NCBI RefSeq assembly: GCF_013415425.1
Contig: NZ_JACBYC010000024.1
Location: 1 to 54,736 of the forward strand
Source: Gemella sp. GH3
GTDB taxonomy: Bacteria > Bacillota > Bacilli > Staphylococcales > Gemellaceae
Length of the DNA: 54,736 nt
Reading direction: 5' to 3'
Shown: in pieces, positions 9,358-22,760 of the stretch
Position numbering within the stretch: position 1 is the stretch's first letter
Layout of the letters: every line of letters starts with the position of its first letter
Translations under genes and position numbers: made by a program
The notes under the pieces: model-generated
Databases searched by the model: none
Seen by the model: the letters and a program-made list of their open reading frames with translations, nothing else
Told to the model about the DNA's origin: nothing

Positions 9358-9666
9358 ATGGCAAAACAAAAAATACGTATCCGTTTAAAAGGGTATGATC
9401 ATAGATTAGTAGACCAAAGTGCAGAAAAAATTGTTGAAACTGCTAAACGTTCTGGAGCAAAAGTTTCTGGACCAATTCCGTTGCCAACAGAAAAAGCGGT
9501 TTATACGATTTTACGTTCAGTTCACGTATACAAAGATAGTCGTGAGCAATTTGAACAACGTACTCACAAACGTCTAATCGATATTGTTGAACCAACACAA
9601 AAAACAGTTGATGCTTTAATTAGCTTAAACTTACCATCTGGTGTTGACATCGAATTAAAATTATAA
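9358..9666 (+). CDS. rpsJ: 30S ribosomal protein S10 (also NusE)
   Basis: A 102-residue S10, the usual length, beginning [20 protein letters not shown]. It sits in the 30S head and also serves as NusE in antitermination. Two adjacent ATGs occur (9355, 9358); 9358 is chosen because TAGGAGG lies 7 nt before it and MAKQKIR is the conserved start. It is the first gene of the superoperon, after the structured leader, and rplC follows 20 nt later. Confidence 0.97.
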   Translation: MAKQKIRIRLKGYDHRLVDQSAEKIVETAKRSGAKVSGPIPLPTEKAVYTILRSVHVYKDSREQFEQRTHKRLIDIVEPTQKTVDALISLNLPSGVDIELKL

Positions 9667-9686
9667 TATTTAGGAGGTGACTTTCG

Positions 9687-10349
9687 ATGACCAAAGGTAT
9701 CTTAGGAAGAAAAGTAGGTATGACTCAAGTTTTTGCTGAAAATGGAGAATTAATTCCAGTAACAGTAATTGAAGCAAAAGGGAATGTCGTATTACAAAAG
9801 AAAACAGAAGAAGTTGAAGGATACAACGCAATCCAATTAGGATTTGATGATAAACGTCCTTACGATAAAGAGCGTAAAGATCGTTTAGTAAAAGTAGCTA
9901 ACAAACCTGAGCAAGGACATGCTGATAAAGCTAACACTGCTCCAAAGAGATTTGTTCGTGAAATAAGAGACGCTGAAGTAGCGAATTATGAAGTAGGTCA
10001 AGAAGTCCAAGTTGATATATTTGCAACAGGAGACTTAGTTGACGTAACAGGAGTTAGTAAAGGTAAAGGATTCCAAGGGGCAATTAAACGTCACGGACAA
10101 AGTCGTGGACCAATGGCTCACGGTTCTCGTTACCACCGTCGCCCTGGGTCAATGGGGCCTGTAGCACCTAACCGTGTATTTAAAGGTAAAGCATTACCAG
10201 GTCAAATGGGTGGAGTTACAGTTACTACACAAAACCTTGAAGTAGTTGGTGTAGATGTAGAAAATGGAGTTATCTTAATCAAAGGATGTATTCCAGGTTC
10301 TAAGAAAAGCTTCGTAAAAATCCAATCAGCAGTAAAATCTGGTAAATAA
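9687..10349 (+). CDS. rplC: 50S ribosomal protein L3
   Basis: The 220-residue L3 starts [20 protein letters not shown] and contains the conserved loop [20 protein letters not shown] that reaches toward the peptidyl-transferase centre. It is about ten residues longer than the usual 209, through extra charged residues near 70-90 ([16 protein letters not shown]). L3 is a primary binder in 50S assembly. AGGAGGTGA precedes the start; rplD follows after 28 nt. Confidence 0.97.
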   Translation: MTKGILGRKVGMTQVFAENGELIPVTVIEAKGNVVLQKKTEEVEGYNAIQLGFDDKRPYDKERKDRLVKVANKPEQGHADKANTAPKRFVREIRDAEVANYEVGQEVQVDIFATGDLVDVTGVSKGKGFQGAIKRHGQSRGPMAHGSRYHRRPGSMGPVAPNRVFKGKALPGQMGGVTVTTQNLEVVGVDVENGVILIKGCIPGSKKSFVKIQSAVKSGK

Positions 10350-10377
10350 GAAATATACGGAAGGAGGAAATTAGCAC

Positions 10378-11001
10378 ATGACACAATTAGAATTATTTAA
10401 ACAAGACGGTACTAAAGTTGGTGTAGTAGAAGCTAATGATGCAGTTTTTGGAATTGAACCAAATCAACACGTTTTATTCCAAGCAGTAACATTACAAAGA
10501 GCTTCTTTACGTCAAGGTACACACAAAACTAAAGGACGTTCTGAAGTATCAGGTGGTGGTCGTAAACCATGGCGTCAAAAAGGAACAGGTCGTGCTCGTC
10601 AAGGGTCAATTCGTTCACCACAATGGCGTGGAGGAGGAGTTGCAATGGGTACTACACCTCGTGACTATGGGTTCAAAATGCCAAGAAAGATGCGTCGTCT
10701 AGCATTACGTTCAGCTTTATCGTCTAAGGTTGCAGCTAGTGAAGTATTCGCATTAGAAACTTTAACATTTGATACAATAAAAACTAAAAATTTCAAAGAA
10801 ATGCTTAACAATTTAAATATTGACAAAAAAGTATTATTCGTAGTATCAGAATATGAGGAAAATGCTTTAATGTCAGGAAGAAATATTCCAGGAGTTACAA
10901 TTATTGAATCAACTGGATTAAATGTATTAGACATCTTAGGACACAACAAAGTTGTATTTACTAAAGATGCAGTAGAAAAAGTTGGGGAGGTATTAGCATA
11001 A
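10378..11001 (+). CDS. rplD: 50S ribosomal protein L4
   Basis: A 207-residue L4 with the long basic loop ([20 protein letters not shown]) that lines the peptide exit tunnel. In enterobacteria L4 also represses the S10 operon, which makes it the first candidate ligand for the leader at 9216-9343; that role is not shown here. Its stop codon overlaps the rplW start by one base (TAATG), so the two are probably translationally coupled. Confidence 0.97.
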   Translation: MTQLELFKQDGTKVGVVEANDAVFGIEPNQHVLFQAVTLQRASLRQGTHKTKGRSEVSGGGRKPWRQKGTGRARQGSIRSPQWRGGGVAMGTTPRDYGFKMPRKMRRLALRSALSSKVAASEVFALETLTFDTIKTKNFKEMLNNLNIDKKVLFVVSEYEENALMSGRNIPGVTIIESTGLNVLDILGHNKVVFTKDAVEKVGEVLA

Positions 11002-11282
11002 TGGAAGCACGCGATATTATCAAACGCCCTGTTTTAACTGAAAAAGCATATCTATTAATGCAAGAAAATAAATATACTTTCTTGGTAGATACAAGAGCTC
11101 ATAAAACACAAATCAAACAAGCTATCGAAGAAATCTTCGGAGTTAAAGTTGAGAAAGTTAACGTTATGAACTATAAAGCAAAATTCCGTCGTGTAGGAAG
11201 ACATGCGGGATACACTAATAAAAAACGTAAAGCTATTGTTAAATTAGCTGAAGGACAAACAATAGAAGGATTATTCGCATAG
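11001..11282 (+). CDS. rplW: 50S ribosomal protein L23
   Basis: The 93-residue L23 ([20 protein letters not shown]) forms the docking site for trigger factor and SRP at the tunnel exit. The start overlaps the rplD stop by one base. The conserved [15 protein letters not shown] segment supports the call. Confidence 0.97.
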   Translation: MEARDIIKRPVLTEKAYLLMQENKYTFLVDTRAHKTQIKQAIEEIFGVKVEKVNVMNYKAKFRRVGRHAGYTNKKRKAIVKLAEGQTIEGLFA

Positions 11283-11317
11283 AATAATTAAGTACCATTA
11301 AGGAGGACAAATGACAA

Positions 11318-12148
11318 ATGGCTATTAAAGTATATAAAGCTATTACTAATGGTCGTCGTAATATGACATCATTAGATTTCGCAGAAATTACTGCGACAAA
11401 ACCAGAAAAGTCATTATTAGCACCGCTGCCGAAAAAAGCGGGAAGAAATAATCAAGGTAAAATTACTGTTCGTCACAATGGTGGAGGACACAAGAAACAA
11501 TACCGTATCATAGATTTCAAGAGAAATAAAGATAATGTACCAGCAAAAGTTGCTACAATAGAATACGATCCAAATCGTTCAGCAAATATCGCTCTATTAC
11601 ACTATGTTGATGGAGAAAAAAGATATATTATTGCACCTAAAGAATTAAAAGTTGGACAAGAAGTTATATCAGGAACAGAAGTAGATATTAAAATTGGTAA
11701 CACATTACCACTTTCTAACATACCAGTAGGTACGTTAATTCACAATATCGAATTGAAACCTGGTAAAGGTGGACAATTAGTACGTTCTGCTGGAGCAAGT
11801 GCTCAAGTATTAGGAAAAGAAGGTAAGTATGTATTAGTTCGTTTGAAATCAGGAGAAGTTAGAATGATTTTAGCAACTTGCCGTGCAACAATCGGAGAAG
11901 TTGGTAACGAACAACATGGATTAGTTAATATCGGTAAAGCCGGTAGAACACGCTGGTTAGGTAAAAGACCTACAGTACGTGGATCTGTTATGAACCCTAA
12001 CGACCACCCACACGGTGGAGGGGAAGGACGTACTTCAATCGGACGTAAATCACCAATGTCACCTTGGGGTAAACCTACACTTGGTAAGAAAACACGTTCT
12101 AAAAAAGCTCGTTCAAACAAATTCATCGTACGTGCTCGTAACAAATAG
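11318..12148 (+). CDS. rplB: 50S ribosomal protein L2
   Basis: A 276-residue L2, normal length. The C-terminal region with [20 protein letters not shown] contains the histidine stretch important for peptidyl-transferase activity. A 78-nt gap with a strong hairpin separates it from rpsS, the widest gap in this part of the operon. Confidence 0.97.
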   Translation: MAIKVYKAITNGRRNMTSLDFAEITATKPEKSLLAPLPKKAGRNNQGKITVRHNGGGHKKQYRIIDFKRNKDNVPAKVATIEYDPNRSANIALLHYVDGEKRYIIAPKELKVGQEVISGTEVDIKIGNTLPLSNIPVGTLIHNIELKPGKGGQLVRSAGASAQVLGKEGKYVLVRLKSGEVRMILATCRATIGEVGNEQHGLVNIGKAGRTRWLGKRPTVRGSVMNPNDHPHGGGEGRTSIGRKSPMSPWGKPTLGKKTRSKKARSNKFIVRARNK

Positions 12149-12161
12149 AAAAATAGCTAGG

Positions 12162-12191
12162 TTTGGTAGGGAGCAAGTGCTCTTTACCAAA
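12162..12191 (+). promoter_or_regulatory. Hairpin between rplB and rpsS
   Basis: TTTGGTAGGGAGC (12162-12174) pairs with GCTCTTTACCAAA (12179-12191): 13 bp with two G-U pairs and an AAGT loop. An A-rich sequence follows, not a T run, so it is not an intrinsic terminator. It may be a processing site, an mRNA stabiliser or a protein-binding site. Confidence 0.6.
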
Positions 12192-12226
12192 AATCCAGCA
12201 TATAGTATTCGAAAGGAGATAACAAA

Positions 12227-12508
12227 ATGGCTCGTAGCTTAAAAAAAGGACCATTCGCTGATCACCACTTATTAGCAAAAGTTGAAAAAATGAGTGGGCA
12301 AGAGAAAAAACAAGTAATTAAAACTTGGTCACGTCGTTCAACAATATTCCCGACATTTATCGGATTAACTTTTGCTGTGTATGATGGAAGAAAACACGTA
12401 CCAGTATACGTAACTGAAGATATGGTAGGACACAAACTAGGAGAATTCGCACCTACAAGAACATATAAAGGTCACGTAGCAGACGATAAAAAAACTAGAA
12501 GAAGATAA
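12227..12508 (+). CDS. rpsS: 30S ribosomal protein S19
   Basis: A 93-residue S19 ([20 protein letters not shown]) with the conserved [16 protein letters not shown] segment. It binds with S13 in the 30S head. GAAAGGAG stands about 9 nt before the start, just after the intergenic hairpin. Confidence 0.97.
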   Translation: MARSLKKGPFADHHLLAKVEKMSGQEKKQVIKTWSRRSTIFPTFIGLTFAVYDGRKHVPVYVTEDMVGHKLGEFAPTRTYKGHVADDKKTRRR

Positions 12509-12535
12509 TTATAAGAAATTTAAGGAGGCACACTC

Positions 12536-12871
12536 ATGGAGTCAAAAGCAATCGCTAAGACTGTCCGCATAGCACCTCGTAAAGTAAGGTTAGTATTAGA
12601 CTTAGTACGTGGGAAAAAAGTGGGCGAAGCATTAGGAATTTTAGAGTTCACACCTAGAGCAGCTTCATTACCAGTAGCTAAAGTAATTAAATCAGCTGCT
12701 GCAAATGCTGAACATAACTATGGAATGAATGTAGAAGACTTAGTAGTATCACAAGCTTTTGCAAACGAGGGACCAACTCTTAAGAGATTCCGTCCTCGTG
12801 CAAAAGGATCTGCAAGTGCAATAAACAAAAGAACAAGTCACATCACTATAGTATTAAGTGATAATAAATAA
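12536..12871 (+). CDS. rplV: 50S ribosomal protein L22
   Basis: A 111-residue L22 with [17 protein letters not shown] and a beta-hairpin region ([15 protein letters not shown]) that narrows the exit tunnel and is a known site of macrolide-resistance mutations. No such change can be judged without a reference. Confidence 0.96.
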   Translation: MESKAIAKTVRIAPRKVRLVLDLVRGKKVGEALGILEFTPRAASLPVAKVIKSAAANAEHNYGMNVEDLVVSQAFANEGPTLKRFRPRAKGSASAINKRTSHITIVLSDNK

Positions 12872-12914
12872 TAAATTTTAAGAAGAAAGCTAAACCAATA
12901 AAGGAGGCAAAACT

Positions 12915-13568
12915 GTGGGTCAAAAAGTACATCCAATAGGATTACGTGTTGGAATCATTCGTGATTGGGATTCAAAATGGTATGCAGAAAAAGATTTCGC
13001 AACTAACTTACACGAAGATTTTAGAATACGTGAATTCATTAGTAAACAATTAAAAGATGCTTCAGTTTCTAAAGTAGAAATTGAAAGATTTGATAAAAAA
13101 GTAAACATCTCAGTACACACTGGAAAACCAGGAATGGTTATCGGTAAAGGTGGTTCTGAAATAGATAAATTAAGATTAGCATTAAACAAATTAACAGGAA
13201 AAAGAGTACACATCAATGTTGTAGAAATTAAAAAAGTTGATGTTGATGCTAAACTAGTTGCTGAAGGAATTGCTCGTCAATTAGAAGCTCGTGTATCATT
13301 CCGTCGTGCTCAAAAACAAGCTATCCAAAGAGCTATGAGAGCAGGAGCAAAAGGAATTAAAACACAAGTATCAGGTCGTTTAGGTGGAGCGGATATGGCT
13401 CGTGCTGAACATTACTCAGAAGGATCAGTACCTCTACACACATTACGTGCAGATATTGATTATGCTCATGAAGAAGCTGATACAACTTATGGTAAACTTG
13501 GAGTTAAAGTTTGGATTAACCGTGGTGAAGTATTACCAACTAAAAAATCTGAAAAAGGAGGTAACTAA
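12915..13568 (+). CDS. rpsC: 30S ribosomal protein S3
   Basis: The 217-residue S3 begins at GTG 12915 ([20 protein letters not shown]), with AAGGAGG 7 nt upstream. The KH domain motif [14 protein letters not shown] is present, as is the C-terminal domain. S3 helps form the mRNA entry channel. Its stop lies only 2 nt before rplP, suggesting coupling. Confidence 0.97.
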   Translation: MGQKVHPIGLRVGIIRDWDSKWYAEKDFATNLHEDFRIREFISKQLKDASVSKVEIERFDKKVNISVHTGKPGMVIGKGGSEIDKLRLALNKLTGKRVHINVVEIKKVDVDAKLVAEGIARQLEARVSFRRAQKQAIQRAMRAGAKGIKTQVSGRLGGADMARAEHYSEGSVPLHTLRADIDYAHEEADTTYGKLGVKVWINRGEVLPTKKSEKGGN

Positions 13569-13570
13569 TT

Positions 13571-13996
13571 ATGTTAATGCCTAAACGTGTAAAATATCGT
13601 CGTCAACATAGACAATCAACAAAAGGTAAAGCAAAAGGTGGAACAGTAGTAGATTTCGGAGAATACGGATTACAAGCTACAACAGCATCAAGAGTTACTT
13701 CTCGTCAAATTGAATCAGCACGTATAGCGATGACTCGTTATATGAAACGTGGTGGTAAAGTTTGGATTAAGATCTTCCCTCATATGCCATATACTAAAAA
13801 ACCTCTAGAAGTTCGTATGGGTTCTGGTAAAGGTGCAGTTGAAGGATGGGTTGCAATTGTTAAACCAGGTAGAGTGATGTTTGAGGTTGCAGGAGTTAGT
13901 GAAGAAGTTGCTCGTGAAGCTCTAAGACTTGCATCTCACAAATTACCTGTTAAATGTAAATTTGTGAAACGTGAAGAAACAGGTGGTGAAGCATAA
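13571..13996 (+). CDS. rplP: 50S ribosomal protein L16
   Basis: The 141-residue L16 starts [14 protein letters not shown], close to the MLLPKRVKYR start in other Bacilli, which fixes the first ATG. It contacts A-site tRNA and is needed late in 50S assembly. Its stop overlaps the rpmC start by one base. Confidence 0.97.
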   Translation: MLMPKRVKYRRQHRQSTKGKAKGGTVVDFGEYGLQATTASRVTSRQIESARIAMTRYMKRGGKVWIKIFPHMPYTKKPLEVRMGSGKGAVEGWVAIVKPGRVMFEVAGVSEEVAREALRLASHKLPVKCKFVKREETGGEA

Positions 13997-14205
13997 TGAA
14001 AACAAGAGAATTCAAATCTATGATTAGAGAATTAACTTCACAAGAGTTAGAAACAAAAATCAAAGAATTAAAAGAAGAGCTTTTCAACTTACGCTTCCAA
14101 TTGGCTACAGGTCAATTAGAAAATACAGCTCGTATTAGTCAAGTTAGAAAATCAATCGCTCGTATGAAAACTGTTATTCGCGAAAGAGAATTAGCGAATA
14201 AATAA
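13996..14205 (+). CDS. rpmC: 50S ribosomal protein L29
   Basis: A 69-residue two-helix L29 with [20 protein letters not shown]. It sits near the tunnel exit beside L23. It overlaps rplP by one base and lies 14 nt before rpsQ. Confidence 0.96.
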   Translation: MKTREFKSMIRELTSQELETKIKELKEELFNLRFQLATGQLENTARISQVRKSIARMKTVIRERELANK

Positions 14206-14219
14206 AATAGGAGGCAACT

Positions 14220-14483
14220 ATGACTGAAAGAAATGATAGAAAAGTTTACGTTGGTAAAGTTGTATCTACAAAAATGGACAAAACAATAACAGTTTTAGTA
14301 GAAACTTACAAAAAACACCCATTATACGGGAAACGCGTAAAATATTCAAAAAAATTCAAAGCACATGATGAAAATAATGTAGCAAAAATTAATGATATCG
14401 TTAAAATAATGGAAACTCGTCCATTGTCTGCAACAAAAAACTTCCGTTTAGTTGAAGTAGTAGAAGAAGCAGTAATTATCTAA
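14220..14483 (+). CDS. rpsQ: 30S ribosomal protein S17
   Basis: An 87-residue OB-fold S17 ([20 protein letters not shown]) with the [20 protein letters not shown] segment. It is a primary 16S rRNA binder. Confidence 0.96.
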   Translation: MTERNDRKVYVGKVVSTKMDKTITVLVETYKKHPLYGKRVKYSKKFKAHDENNVAKINDIVKIMETRPLSATKNFRLVEVVEEAVII

Positions 14484-14505
14484 GAAAAGTATTAATATAC
14501 TGTAA

Positions 14506-14892
<387 letters not shown>

Positions 14893-14931
14893 TCACTTAA
14901 AAAGTACAATAAAGAAGGAGGCTAACAAGAC

Positions 14932-15237
14932 ATGTTCATTAAAAAAGGTGATAAAGTAGTAGTAATTACCGGAAAAGATAAAGGTAAAGTAGGGATTGTA
15001 AAAGAAGCTTTACCGAAAAAAGATCGTGTAGTTGTTGAAGGTGTAAACATTGTTAAGAAACATACTAAATCAAGTCAAGCAGCACCTCAAGGTGGAAGAG
15101 TTGAATTTGAAGCACCAATACACGTATCAAATGTAATGTTACAAGACCCTGAAACTGGAAAACCAACAAGAGTAGGTTTTGAAACAAGAGACGGTAAAAA
15201 AGTACGTATATCTAAAAAATCAGGAAAAGAAATATAA
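14932..15237 (+). CDS. rplX: 50S ribosomal protein L24
   Basis: A 101-residue KOW-domain L24 ([20 protein letters not shown]). It is an assembly initiator that binds the 5' end of 23S rRNA. Confidence 0.96.
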   Translation: MFIKKGDKVVVITGKDKGKVGIVKEALPKKDRVVVEGVNIVKKHTKSSQAAPQGGRVEFEAPIHVSNVMLQDPETGKPTRVGFETRDGKKVRISKKSGKEI

Positions 15238-15269
15238 TTAATAGTTAAGAAAGGAGGCACTATATTTAG

Positions 15270-15809
15270 ATGGCTCGTTTAGAAGAAAAATTTAAAACAG
15301 AGATAACAAAAGAATTAATGACAAAATTCGGATACACAAGTGTAATGCAAGTACCGAAAATTGAAAAAATAGTAATTAACATGGGTGTAGGTGATGCAGT
15401 TCAAAATTCTAAAAACCTAGATAATGCAGTTGCAGAATTAACTTTAATTTCTGGTCAAAAACCATTAATTACTAGAGCTAAAAAATCAATAGCTACATAC
15501 AGATTACGTGAAGGTATGCCTATCGGGGCAAAAGTTACTTTACGTGGAGAAAGAATGTATGAATTCTTTGATAAATTAGTAACAGTTGCACTTCCACGTG
15601 TTCGTGATTTCCACGGAGTTTCTAAAAAAGCTTTTGATGGACGTGGAAACTACACACTAGGAGTTAAAGAACAGTTAATTTTCCCAGAGATTGATTACGA
15701 TAAGGTAAGTAAAGTTCGTGGTATGGACATAGTAGTAGTAACTACAGCTAATACTGATGAAGAAGCTCGTGAGTTATTAACACTTTGTGGAATGCCGTTT
15801 GCAAAATAA
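15270..15809 (+). CDS. rplE: 50S ribosomal protein L5
   Basis: The 179-residue L5 carries the conserved [20 protein letters not shown] and [17 protein letters not shown] motifs. It binds 5S rRNA and contacts P-site tRNA and S13. Confidence 0.97.
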   Translation: MARLEEKFKTEITKELMTKFGYTSVMQVPKIEKIVINMGVGDAVQNSKNLDNAVAELTLISGQKPLITRAKKSIATYRLREGMPIGAKVTLRGERMYEFFDKLVTVALPRVRDFHGVSKKAFDGRGNYTLGVKEQLIFPEIDYDKVSKVRGMDIVVVTTANTDEEARELLTLCGMPFAK

Positions 15810-15827
15810 TAATAGAGAGGTAGTACA

Positions 15828-16097
15828 ATGGCTAAAAAATCAATGGTACAGCGTGAATTAAAACGCCAAAGATTAGTTGAAAAATATGCAGCTAAAAGAG
15901 AAGAACTAAAAGCTAAAGGTGATTACATCGGATTAAGCAAACTTCCAAAAAATTCAGCTCCAGCTAGACTACGTAATCGTTGTAGTATTACTGGACGTCC
16001 ACACGGATACATTGGAAAATTCGGAATTAGTCGTATTAAATTCCGTGAGTTAGCTTATAAAGGTCAAATACCTGGAGTTAAAAAATCAAGTTGGTAA
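15828..16097 (+). CDS. rpsN: 30S ribosomal protein S14, long zinc-free form
   Basis: The 89-residue S14 ([20 protein letters not shown]) has [20 protein letters not shown] but only one cysteine, so the CxxC zinc ribbon of the 61-residue form is absent. Many Bacilli keep the short zinc form in this spc position and the long form elsewhere. Here the zinc-independent type is in the operon. S14 binds in the 30S head near S3 and S10. Confidence 0.95.
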   Translation: MAKKSMVQRELKRQRLVEKYAAKREELKAKGDYIGLSKLPKNSAPARLRNRCSITGRPHGYIGKFGISRIKFRELAYKGQIPGVKKSSW

Positions 16098-16126
16098 TAT
16101 AAAAGAAAGAAAGGGGGATTTTCCTA

Positions 16127-16522
16127 ATGACAATGACAGATCCTATCGCAGATTTACTTACTCGTATTCGTAATGCCAATATGGTAAAACACGAATCACT
16201 AGAAGTACCAGCATCAAACATAAAGAAAGAAATCGTAGAAATCTTAAAAGCAGAAGGTTTCATTAAAGATGTAGAATATATCGAAGATAACAAACAAGGA
16301 ATTATCAAGATCTTCCTTAAATACTCAAAAGGTGAAAGAGTTATTAAAGGAATCAAAAGAATCTCAAAACCTGGTCTACGTGTATATGCTAAGGCAAATG
16401 AATTGCCAAGAGTATTAAACGGATTAGGAATAGCAATAGTATCAACTTCTAATGGAGTTGTAACTGATAAAGTTGCGCGTAAAAACAATACAGGTGGAGA
16501 AGTATTAGCTTACATCTGGTAA
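16127..16522 (+). CDS. rpsH: 30S ribosomal protein S8
   Basis: A 131-residue S8 ([20 protein letters not shown]). It binds 16S helix 21, and in E. coli represses the spc operon at L5. The first ATG is kept because other Bacilli have the same two extra residues. The C-terminus GGEVLAYIW is typical. Confidence 0.97.
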   Translation: MTMTDPIADLLTRIRNANMVKHESLEVPASNIKKEIVEILKAEGFIKDVEYIEDNKQGIIKIFLKYSKGERVIKGIKRISKPGLRVYAKANELPRVLNGLGIAIVSTSNGVVTDKVARKNNTGGEVLAYIW

Positions 16523-16545
16523 TAATAAAAGGAGGAGCCCATTAA

Positions 16546-17082
16546 ATGTCTCGTATAGGTAATAAAGTTATTACAGTACCTGCAGGTGTTGAAGTTAAGT
16601 TAGATAATAACCTAGCTGTTGTAAAAGGACCTAAAGGTGAACTAACAAAACAATTTGACGCTGAATTAACATTTAACGTTGAAGGAAACGAAATTACAGT
16701 AGTACGCCCAAGTGACTCAAAAAGACATCGTACAATTCACGGAACAACTCGTGCATTGTTAGCTAATATGATTGAAGGTGTATCAACTGGATTCAAAAAA
16801 GAATTAGAATTAATCGGGGTTGGATACCGTGCACAAAAACAAGGTTCTAAATTAGTACTAAGTGTAGGATATTCTCATCCAGTAGAATTTGAAGAAATAG
16901 ACGGTGTTAAATTAGCAGTTGAAGGAAATACTAAAGTAAGTATTGAAGGAATTGATAAAGAAGTAGTAGGACAATATGCAGCAAAAGTTCGTGCAGTACG
17001 TCCTCCAGAACCATATAAAGGTAAAGGTATTCGCTATGTAGGTGAGTATGTACGCCGTAAAGAAGGAAAAACTGGTAAATAA
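16546..17082 (+). CDS. rplF: 50S ribosomal protein L6
   Basis: A 178-residue L6 with two similar domains and the C-terminal [20 protein letters not shown] signature. It lies near the factor-binding site. Confidence 0.97.
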   Translation: MSRIGNKVITVPAGVEVKLDNNLAVVKGPKGELTKQFDAELTFNVEGNEITVVRPSDSKRHRTIHGTTRALLANMIEGVSTGFKKELELIGVGYRAQKQGSKLVLSVGYSHPVEFEEIDGVKLAVEGNTKVSIEGIDKEVVGQYAAKVRAVRPPEPYKGKGIRYVGEYVRRKEGKTGK

Positions 17083-17110
17083 TAACAAGTAAGAAAGGAG
17101 TGTTATACTT

Positions 17111-17467
17111 ATGATTACGAAACTTGATAAAAATAAAGTTCGTAAAAAAAGACACGCAAGAGTACGTGTTAAAGTTGAAGGAACTAGCGAAGTACCTCGT
17201 TTAAATGTATTTCGTTCAAACAAATACATATATGCACAAATTATAGATGATTCAAAATCTATAACATTAGCTGAAGCATCATCATTAAAATTATCAGAAG
17301 TATCTAAATCAAGTGTCGCTGCAGCAAGTGAAGTTGGAAAACTTATTGCTGAAGCAGCAAAAGAAAAAGGAATTACAAAAGTTGTTTTCGACCGTGGAGG
17401 ATATTTATATCACGGACGTGTTCAAGCATTAGCTGAAGCAGCACGTGAAAACGGACTAGTATTCTAA
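17111..17467 (+). CDS. rplR: 50S ribosomal protein L18
   Basis: A 118-residue L18 with an Arg/Lys-rich N-terminus ([20 protein letters not shown]) and the [20 protein letters not shown] motif. It binds 5S rRNA with L5. Confidence 0.97.
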   Translation: MITKLDKNKVRKKRHARVRVKVEGTSEVPRLNVFRSNKYIYAQIIDDSKSITLAEASSLKLSEVSKSSVAAASEVGKLIAEAAKEKGITKVVFDRGGYLYHGRVQALAEAARENGLVF

Positions 17468-17487
17468 TAAGGAGGGAAATAGATAAG

Positions 17488-17985
17488 ATGCGCCAAGAAG
17501 AAATCAAAAAAGAATTTGAAGAACGTGTAGTTGCCATTCGTCGTGTAACTAAAGTTGTAAAAGGTGGACGTCGTTTCCGTTTCTCTGCTTTAGTAGTAGT
17601 AGGTGACAAAAATGGTCGTGTAGGTTTTGGAACTGGTAAAGCTCAAGAAGTACCAGATGCAATTAAAAAAGCAGTTGAATCAGCTAAACACAACCTAATT
17701 AATGTACCTATTGTTAACGGAACAACTCCACACGAAATCACTGGTCAATTTGGAGCAGGTGCTGTTTTAATCAAACCAGCTGCACCAGGTACAGGGGTTA
17801 TAGCAGGTGGTCCAGTACGTGCCGTTTTAGAATTAGCAGGAATTTCAAACATTCTTTCTAAGTCATTAGGATCAAACACACCTATAAATATGGTTCGTGC
17901 AACAATTGAAGGATTAACTAGATTACAAACAGTAGAACACGTAGCAGCTTTACGTGGGAAATCTGTAGAAGAATTATTAGGATAA
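17488..17985 (+). CDS. rpsE: 30S ribosomal protein S5
   Basis: A 165-residue S5 with the double-stranded RNA-binding fold and [20 protein letters not shown]. It influences decoding accuracy and lies near the mRNA entry site. rpmD follows 16 nt later. Confidence 0.97.
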   Translation: MRQEEIKKEFEERVVAIRRVTKVVKGGRRFRFSALVVVGDKNGRVGFGTGKAQEVPDAIKKAVESAKHNLINVPIVNGTTPHEITGQFGAGAVLIKPAAPGTGVIAGGPVRAVLELAGISNILSKSLGSNTPINMVRATIEGLTRLQTVEHVAALRGKSVEELLG

Positions 17986-18001
17986 GAGGGAGGATTAGAA
18001 T

Positions 18002-18178
18002 ATGACATTAAAAGTAACCCTAACTCGTAGTACGATAGGTCGTCCAGAAAAACAAAGAAAAGTAGTTCAAGCGTTAGGTCTAAGAAAAATGCACCAAACA
18101 GTAGAACACAAAGATAATGCTGCAATTCGCGGTATGATTAATAAAGTATCACACTTAGTAACAGTAGAAGAAAAATAG
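18002..18178 (+). CDS. rpmD: 50S ribosomal protein L30
   Basis: A short 58-residue frame, [20 protein letters not shown] through [20 protein letters not shown], matches L30 over its full length. GAGGGAGGA lies about 8 nt before the ATG at 18002. Its position between rpsE and rplO is the standard one. Confidence 0.95.
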   Translation: MTLKVTLTRSTIGRPEKQRKVVQALGLRKMHQTVEHKDNAAIRGMINKVSHLVTVEEK

Positions 18179-18200
18179 AAACAAGGAGGTGCTAGTCTAA

Positions 18201-18640
18201 ATGAAATTACATGAATTACAACCAGTTAAAGGTTCTAGAAAAGAACGAAACAGAGTAGGTCGTGGTATAGGATCAGGAAATGGTAAAACAAGTGGTCGTG
18301 GACACAAAGGACAAAAAGCACGTAGCGGTGGAGGAGTTCGTCCAGGATTTGAAGGGGGACAAAACCCACTATTTAGACGTATTCCAAAGCGTGGATTTAA
18401 TAACGTGAATAGAAAAGATTACGCTCTTGTAAATCTATCAGATTTAAATAAATTTGAAGATGGTTCAGTAGTAACACCAGCAGCTTTATTAGAAGCAAAA
18501 GTTATCAAAAAAGAGCTTTCAGGTGTAAAAGTTTTAGCTACTGGTAAGTTAGAGAAAAAACTTACAGTTCAAGCTCACAAATTTTCATCATCAGCTAAAG
18601 AAGCTATTGAAGCAGCTGGAGGAAATTGCGAGGTGCTATA

Positions 18641-18641
<1 letters not shown>
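18201..18641 (+). CDS. rplO: 50S ribosomal protein L15
   Basis: A 146-residue L15 with the glycine-rich start [20 protein letters not shown]. It is a late assembly protein. The stop overlaps the secY start by one base (TAATG). Confidence 0.97.
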
Positions 18642-20598
<1,957 letters not shown>

Positions 20599-20613
20599 TC
20601 GGGGAGGAACGAT

Positions 20614-20829
20614 ATGGCAAAAGATGTCATCGAAGTAGAAGGTTTAGTAGTAGAAAACTTGCCTAATGCAATGTTTAAAGTAGAATTAGAAAATGGTCAT
20701 ATTATTTTAGCTCACGTTTCTGGGAAAATTAGAATGAATTATATAAGAATTTTACCAGGTGATAAAGTTACAGTTGAAATGAGTCCATATGACCTAACAA
20801 AAGGTAGGATAACTTATAGATTCAAGTAA
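20614..20829 (+). CDS. infA: Translation initiation factor IF-1
   Basis: A 71-residue S1/OB-fold IF-1 ([20 protein letters not shown]) that binds the 30S A site during initiation. The sequence is full length and ends GRITYRFK, as is usual. Confidence 0.97.
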   Translation: MAKDVIEVEGLVVENLPNAMFKVELENGHIILAHVSGKIRMNYIRILPGDKVTVEMSPYDLTKGRITYRFK

Positions 20830-20854
20830 GTTATAAACTCAAGGAGGAATAACG

Positions 20855-20968
20855 ATGAAAGTAAGACCATCAGTTAAAAAAATGTGTGACAAATGTAAAG
20901 TAATTCGTCGTGGTGGTAAAGTATTAGTGATTTGCGAAAATGCAAAACATAAACAAAAACAAGGATAA
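20855..20968 (+). CDS. rpmJ: 50S ribosomal protein L36, zinc-binding form
   Basis: A 37-residue frame, [20 protein letters not shown] ending HKQKQG. C11, C14, C27 and H32 form the zinc site of the C+ type. AAGGAGG lies about 8 nt before ATG 20855. It fits the standard infA-rpmJ-rpsM order. Confidence 0.96.
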   Translation: MKVRPSVKKMCDKCKVIRRGGKVLVICENAKHKQKQG

Positions 20969-20986
20969 TTAGGAGGTGCAAAATTA

Positions 20987-21352
20987 ATGGCACGTATCGC
21001 AGGTGTTGATATACCTCGTGAAAAACGAGTAGTAATATCATTAACATATGTATATGGTATAGGTTTAAAAACTTCTCAAAAAATATTAAAAGAAGCAGGA
21101 GTTTCTGAAGATATAAGAGTAAAAGATTTATCTGGAGAACAACTAGATAAAATTCGTGAAATAGTAGATAACTATAAAACAGAAGGTGACTTACGTAGAG
21201 AAGTATCATTAAATATTAAACGTTTAATGGAAATCGGATGTTATAGAGGAATTCGTCACCGTCGTGGACTTCCAGTGCGTGGACAAAATACTAAGAATAA
21301 TGCTCGTACAAGAAAAGGTCCTAAGAAAACAGTAGCGAATAAGAAAAAATAG
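20987..21352 (+). CDS. rpsM: 30S ribosomal protein S13
   Basis: A 121-residue S13 ([20 protein letters not shown]) with a helix-two-turn-helix region and a basic tail ([20 protein letters not shown]) that contacts P-site tRNA. Confidence 0.97.
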   Translation: MARIAGVDIPREKRVVISLTYVYGIGLKTSQKILKEAGVSEDIRVKDLSGEQLDKIREIVDNYKTEGDLRREVSLNIKRLMEIGCYRGIRHRRGLPVRGQNTKNNARTRKGPKKTVANKKK

Positions 21353-21377
21353 TTAGAATAGGAGGAGAATAAACACT

Positions 21378-21767
21378 ATGGCTCGTAAACAACAATCACG
21401 TAAACGTCGTGTGAAAAAAAATATACAAAACGGAGTAGCACACATTCGTTCAACATTTAACAACTCAATAGTAACAATTACAGATGAGCATGGTAATGCA
21501 GTATCATGGTCAAGTGCAGGAGCATTAGGGATCAAAGGATCTAGAAAATCAACTCCATTCGCAGCACAAATGGCAAGTGAAGCAGCAGCTAAAAAAGCTA
21601 TGGAACACGGAATGAAATATGTAGACGTAACAGTTAAAGGTCCAGGTTCAGGACGTGAAGCTGCTATTCGTGCATTACAATCAGCAGGATTAGAAGTAAC
21701 ATCAATTAAAGATGTAACGCCAGTTCCTCATAACGGTTGCCGTCCACCTAAACGTCGTCGTGTATAG
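21378..21767 (+). CDS. rpsK: 30S ribosomal protein S11
   Basis: A 129-residue S11 with [20 protein letters not shown] and the C-terminal [12 protein letters not shown]. It sits on the 30S platform near the E site. Confidence 0.97.
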   Translation: MARKQQSRKRRVKKNIQNGVAHIRSTFNNSIVTITDEHGNAVSWSSAGALGIKGSRKSTPFAAQMASEAAAKKAMEHGMKYVDVTVKGPGSGREAAIRALQSAGLEVTSIKDVTPVPHNGCRPPKRRRV

Positions 21768-21803
21768 TAAAAGCATAGACAAATTTAGAGGAGGTTTAAC
21801 ATA

Positions 21804-22745
21804 ATGTTAGCAATAGAAAAACCAAAGATACAAATCGTAGAATTATCAACAGATGAAAAATTCGGTCGCTTTGTTGTAGAACCATTAGAGCGCGGTTACG
21901 GTACTACATTAGGTAATTCATTGAGAAGAATGTTAATCTCATCATTACCAGGTGCTGCAGCAAGATGTATAGATATTACTGGAGTGCAACATGAATTTTC
22001 AGCAGTTAATGGAGTAGTAGAAGACGTTACAGAAATTATAATGAACGTAAAAAATATTGCTTTCCAACTGTACTCTGATGAAGAAAAAATTGTTTCAATA
22101 AATGTAAAAGGACCAAAAGTTGTTACAGCAGCAGATATTGTATATGATTCAGATGTTGAAATATTCAACAAAGATCAACATATAGCAACAGTAGCAGAAG
22201 GTGGTAACTTTGAAATGTTAATCTATGTAGGAAAAGGACGTGGTTTTGTTCCAGCAGATGGAAATAAGAAACGTGAATTACCTATCGGTGTAATACCTAT
22301 AGATTCAATATATACACCAATTGAGCATGTAAACTATACAGTAGAGAAAACTAGAGTAGGTCAAAGCACAGACTTTGATAAACTTACTATAGAAGTAAGC
22401 ACAAATGGAACTATAAAAGCTCAAGATGCTTTAGGATTAGCTTCTAAGATATTAATTTCTCATTTAGAGTTATTTATGGAGATGTCAGAAGAAGCAGTTA
22501 ATACAAGTGTCTTAGTTGCAAAAGAAGAAGATATTGTTGGACAAACATTAGAACTAACAATAGAAGAATTAGATCTTTCAGTACGTAGTTATAATTGTTT
22601 AAAACGTGCAGGAATTAATACTGTAAATGAATTAGCAAATAAAACTGAAGCTGAAATGATAAAAGTACGTAATCTAGGAAGAAAATCACTAGAAGAAGTA
22701 CGTTTAAAATTACAAGATTTAAACTTAGGATTTAAAGAAGATTAG
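21804..22745 (+). CDS. rpoA: DNA-directed RNA polymerase alpha subunit
   Basis: The 313-residue alpha subunit has an N-terminal dimer domain ([20 protein letters not shown]), a linker at about 230-245 and an alpha-CTD with [20 protein letters not shown] and [12 protein letters not shown], the surface that contacts UP elements and activators. It is about the usual length for Bacilli. rplQ follows 15 nt later. Confidence 0.98.
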   Translation: MLAIEKPKIQIVELSTDEKFGRFVVEPLERGYGTTLGNSLRRMLISSLPGAAARCIDITGVQHEFSAVNGVVEDVTEIIMNVKNIAFQLYSDEEKIVSINVKGPKVVTAADIVYDSDVEIFNKDQHIATVAEGGNFEMLIYVGKGRGFVPADGNKKRELPIGVIPIDSIYTPIEHVNYTVEKTRVGQSTDFDKLTIEVSTNGTIKAQDALGLASKILISHLELFMEMSEEAVNTSVLVAKEEDIVGQTLELTIEELDLSVRSYNCLKRAGINTVNELANKTEAEMIKVRNLGRKSLEEVRLKLQDLNLGFKED

Positions 22746-22760
22746 TAAGGAGGAACACTA

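Noticed and set aside
9138-9398. An 86-residue reading frame over the S10 leader
   Set aside because: It runs through the structured leader into rpsJ in another frame, has no ribosome binding site and would disrupt the RNA structure reading. No protein family fits.
12015-12242. A 75-residue frame spanning the rplB-rpsS junction
   Set aside because: It overlaps two certain ribosomal genes in another frame and contains no known motif.
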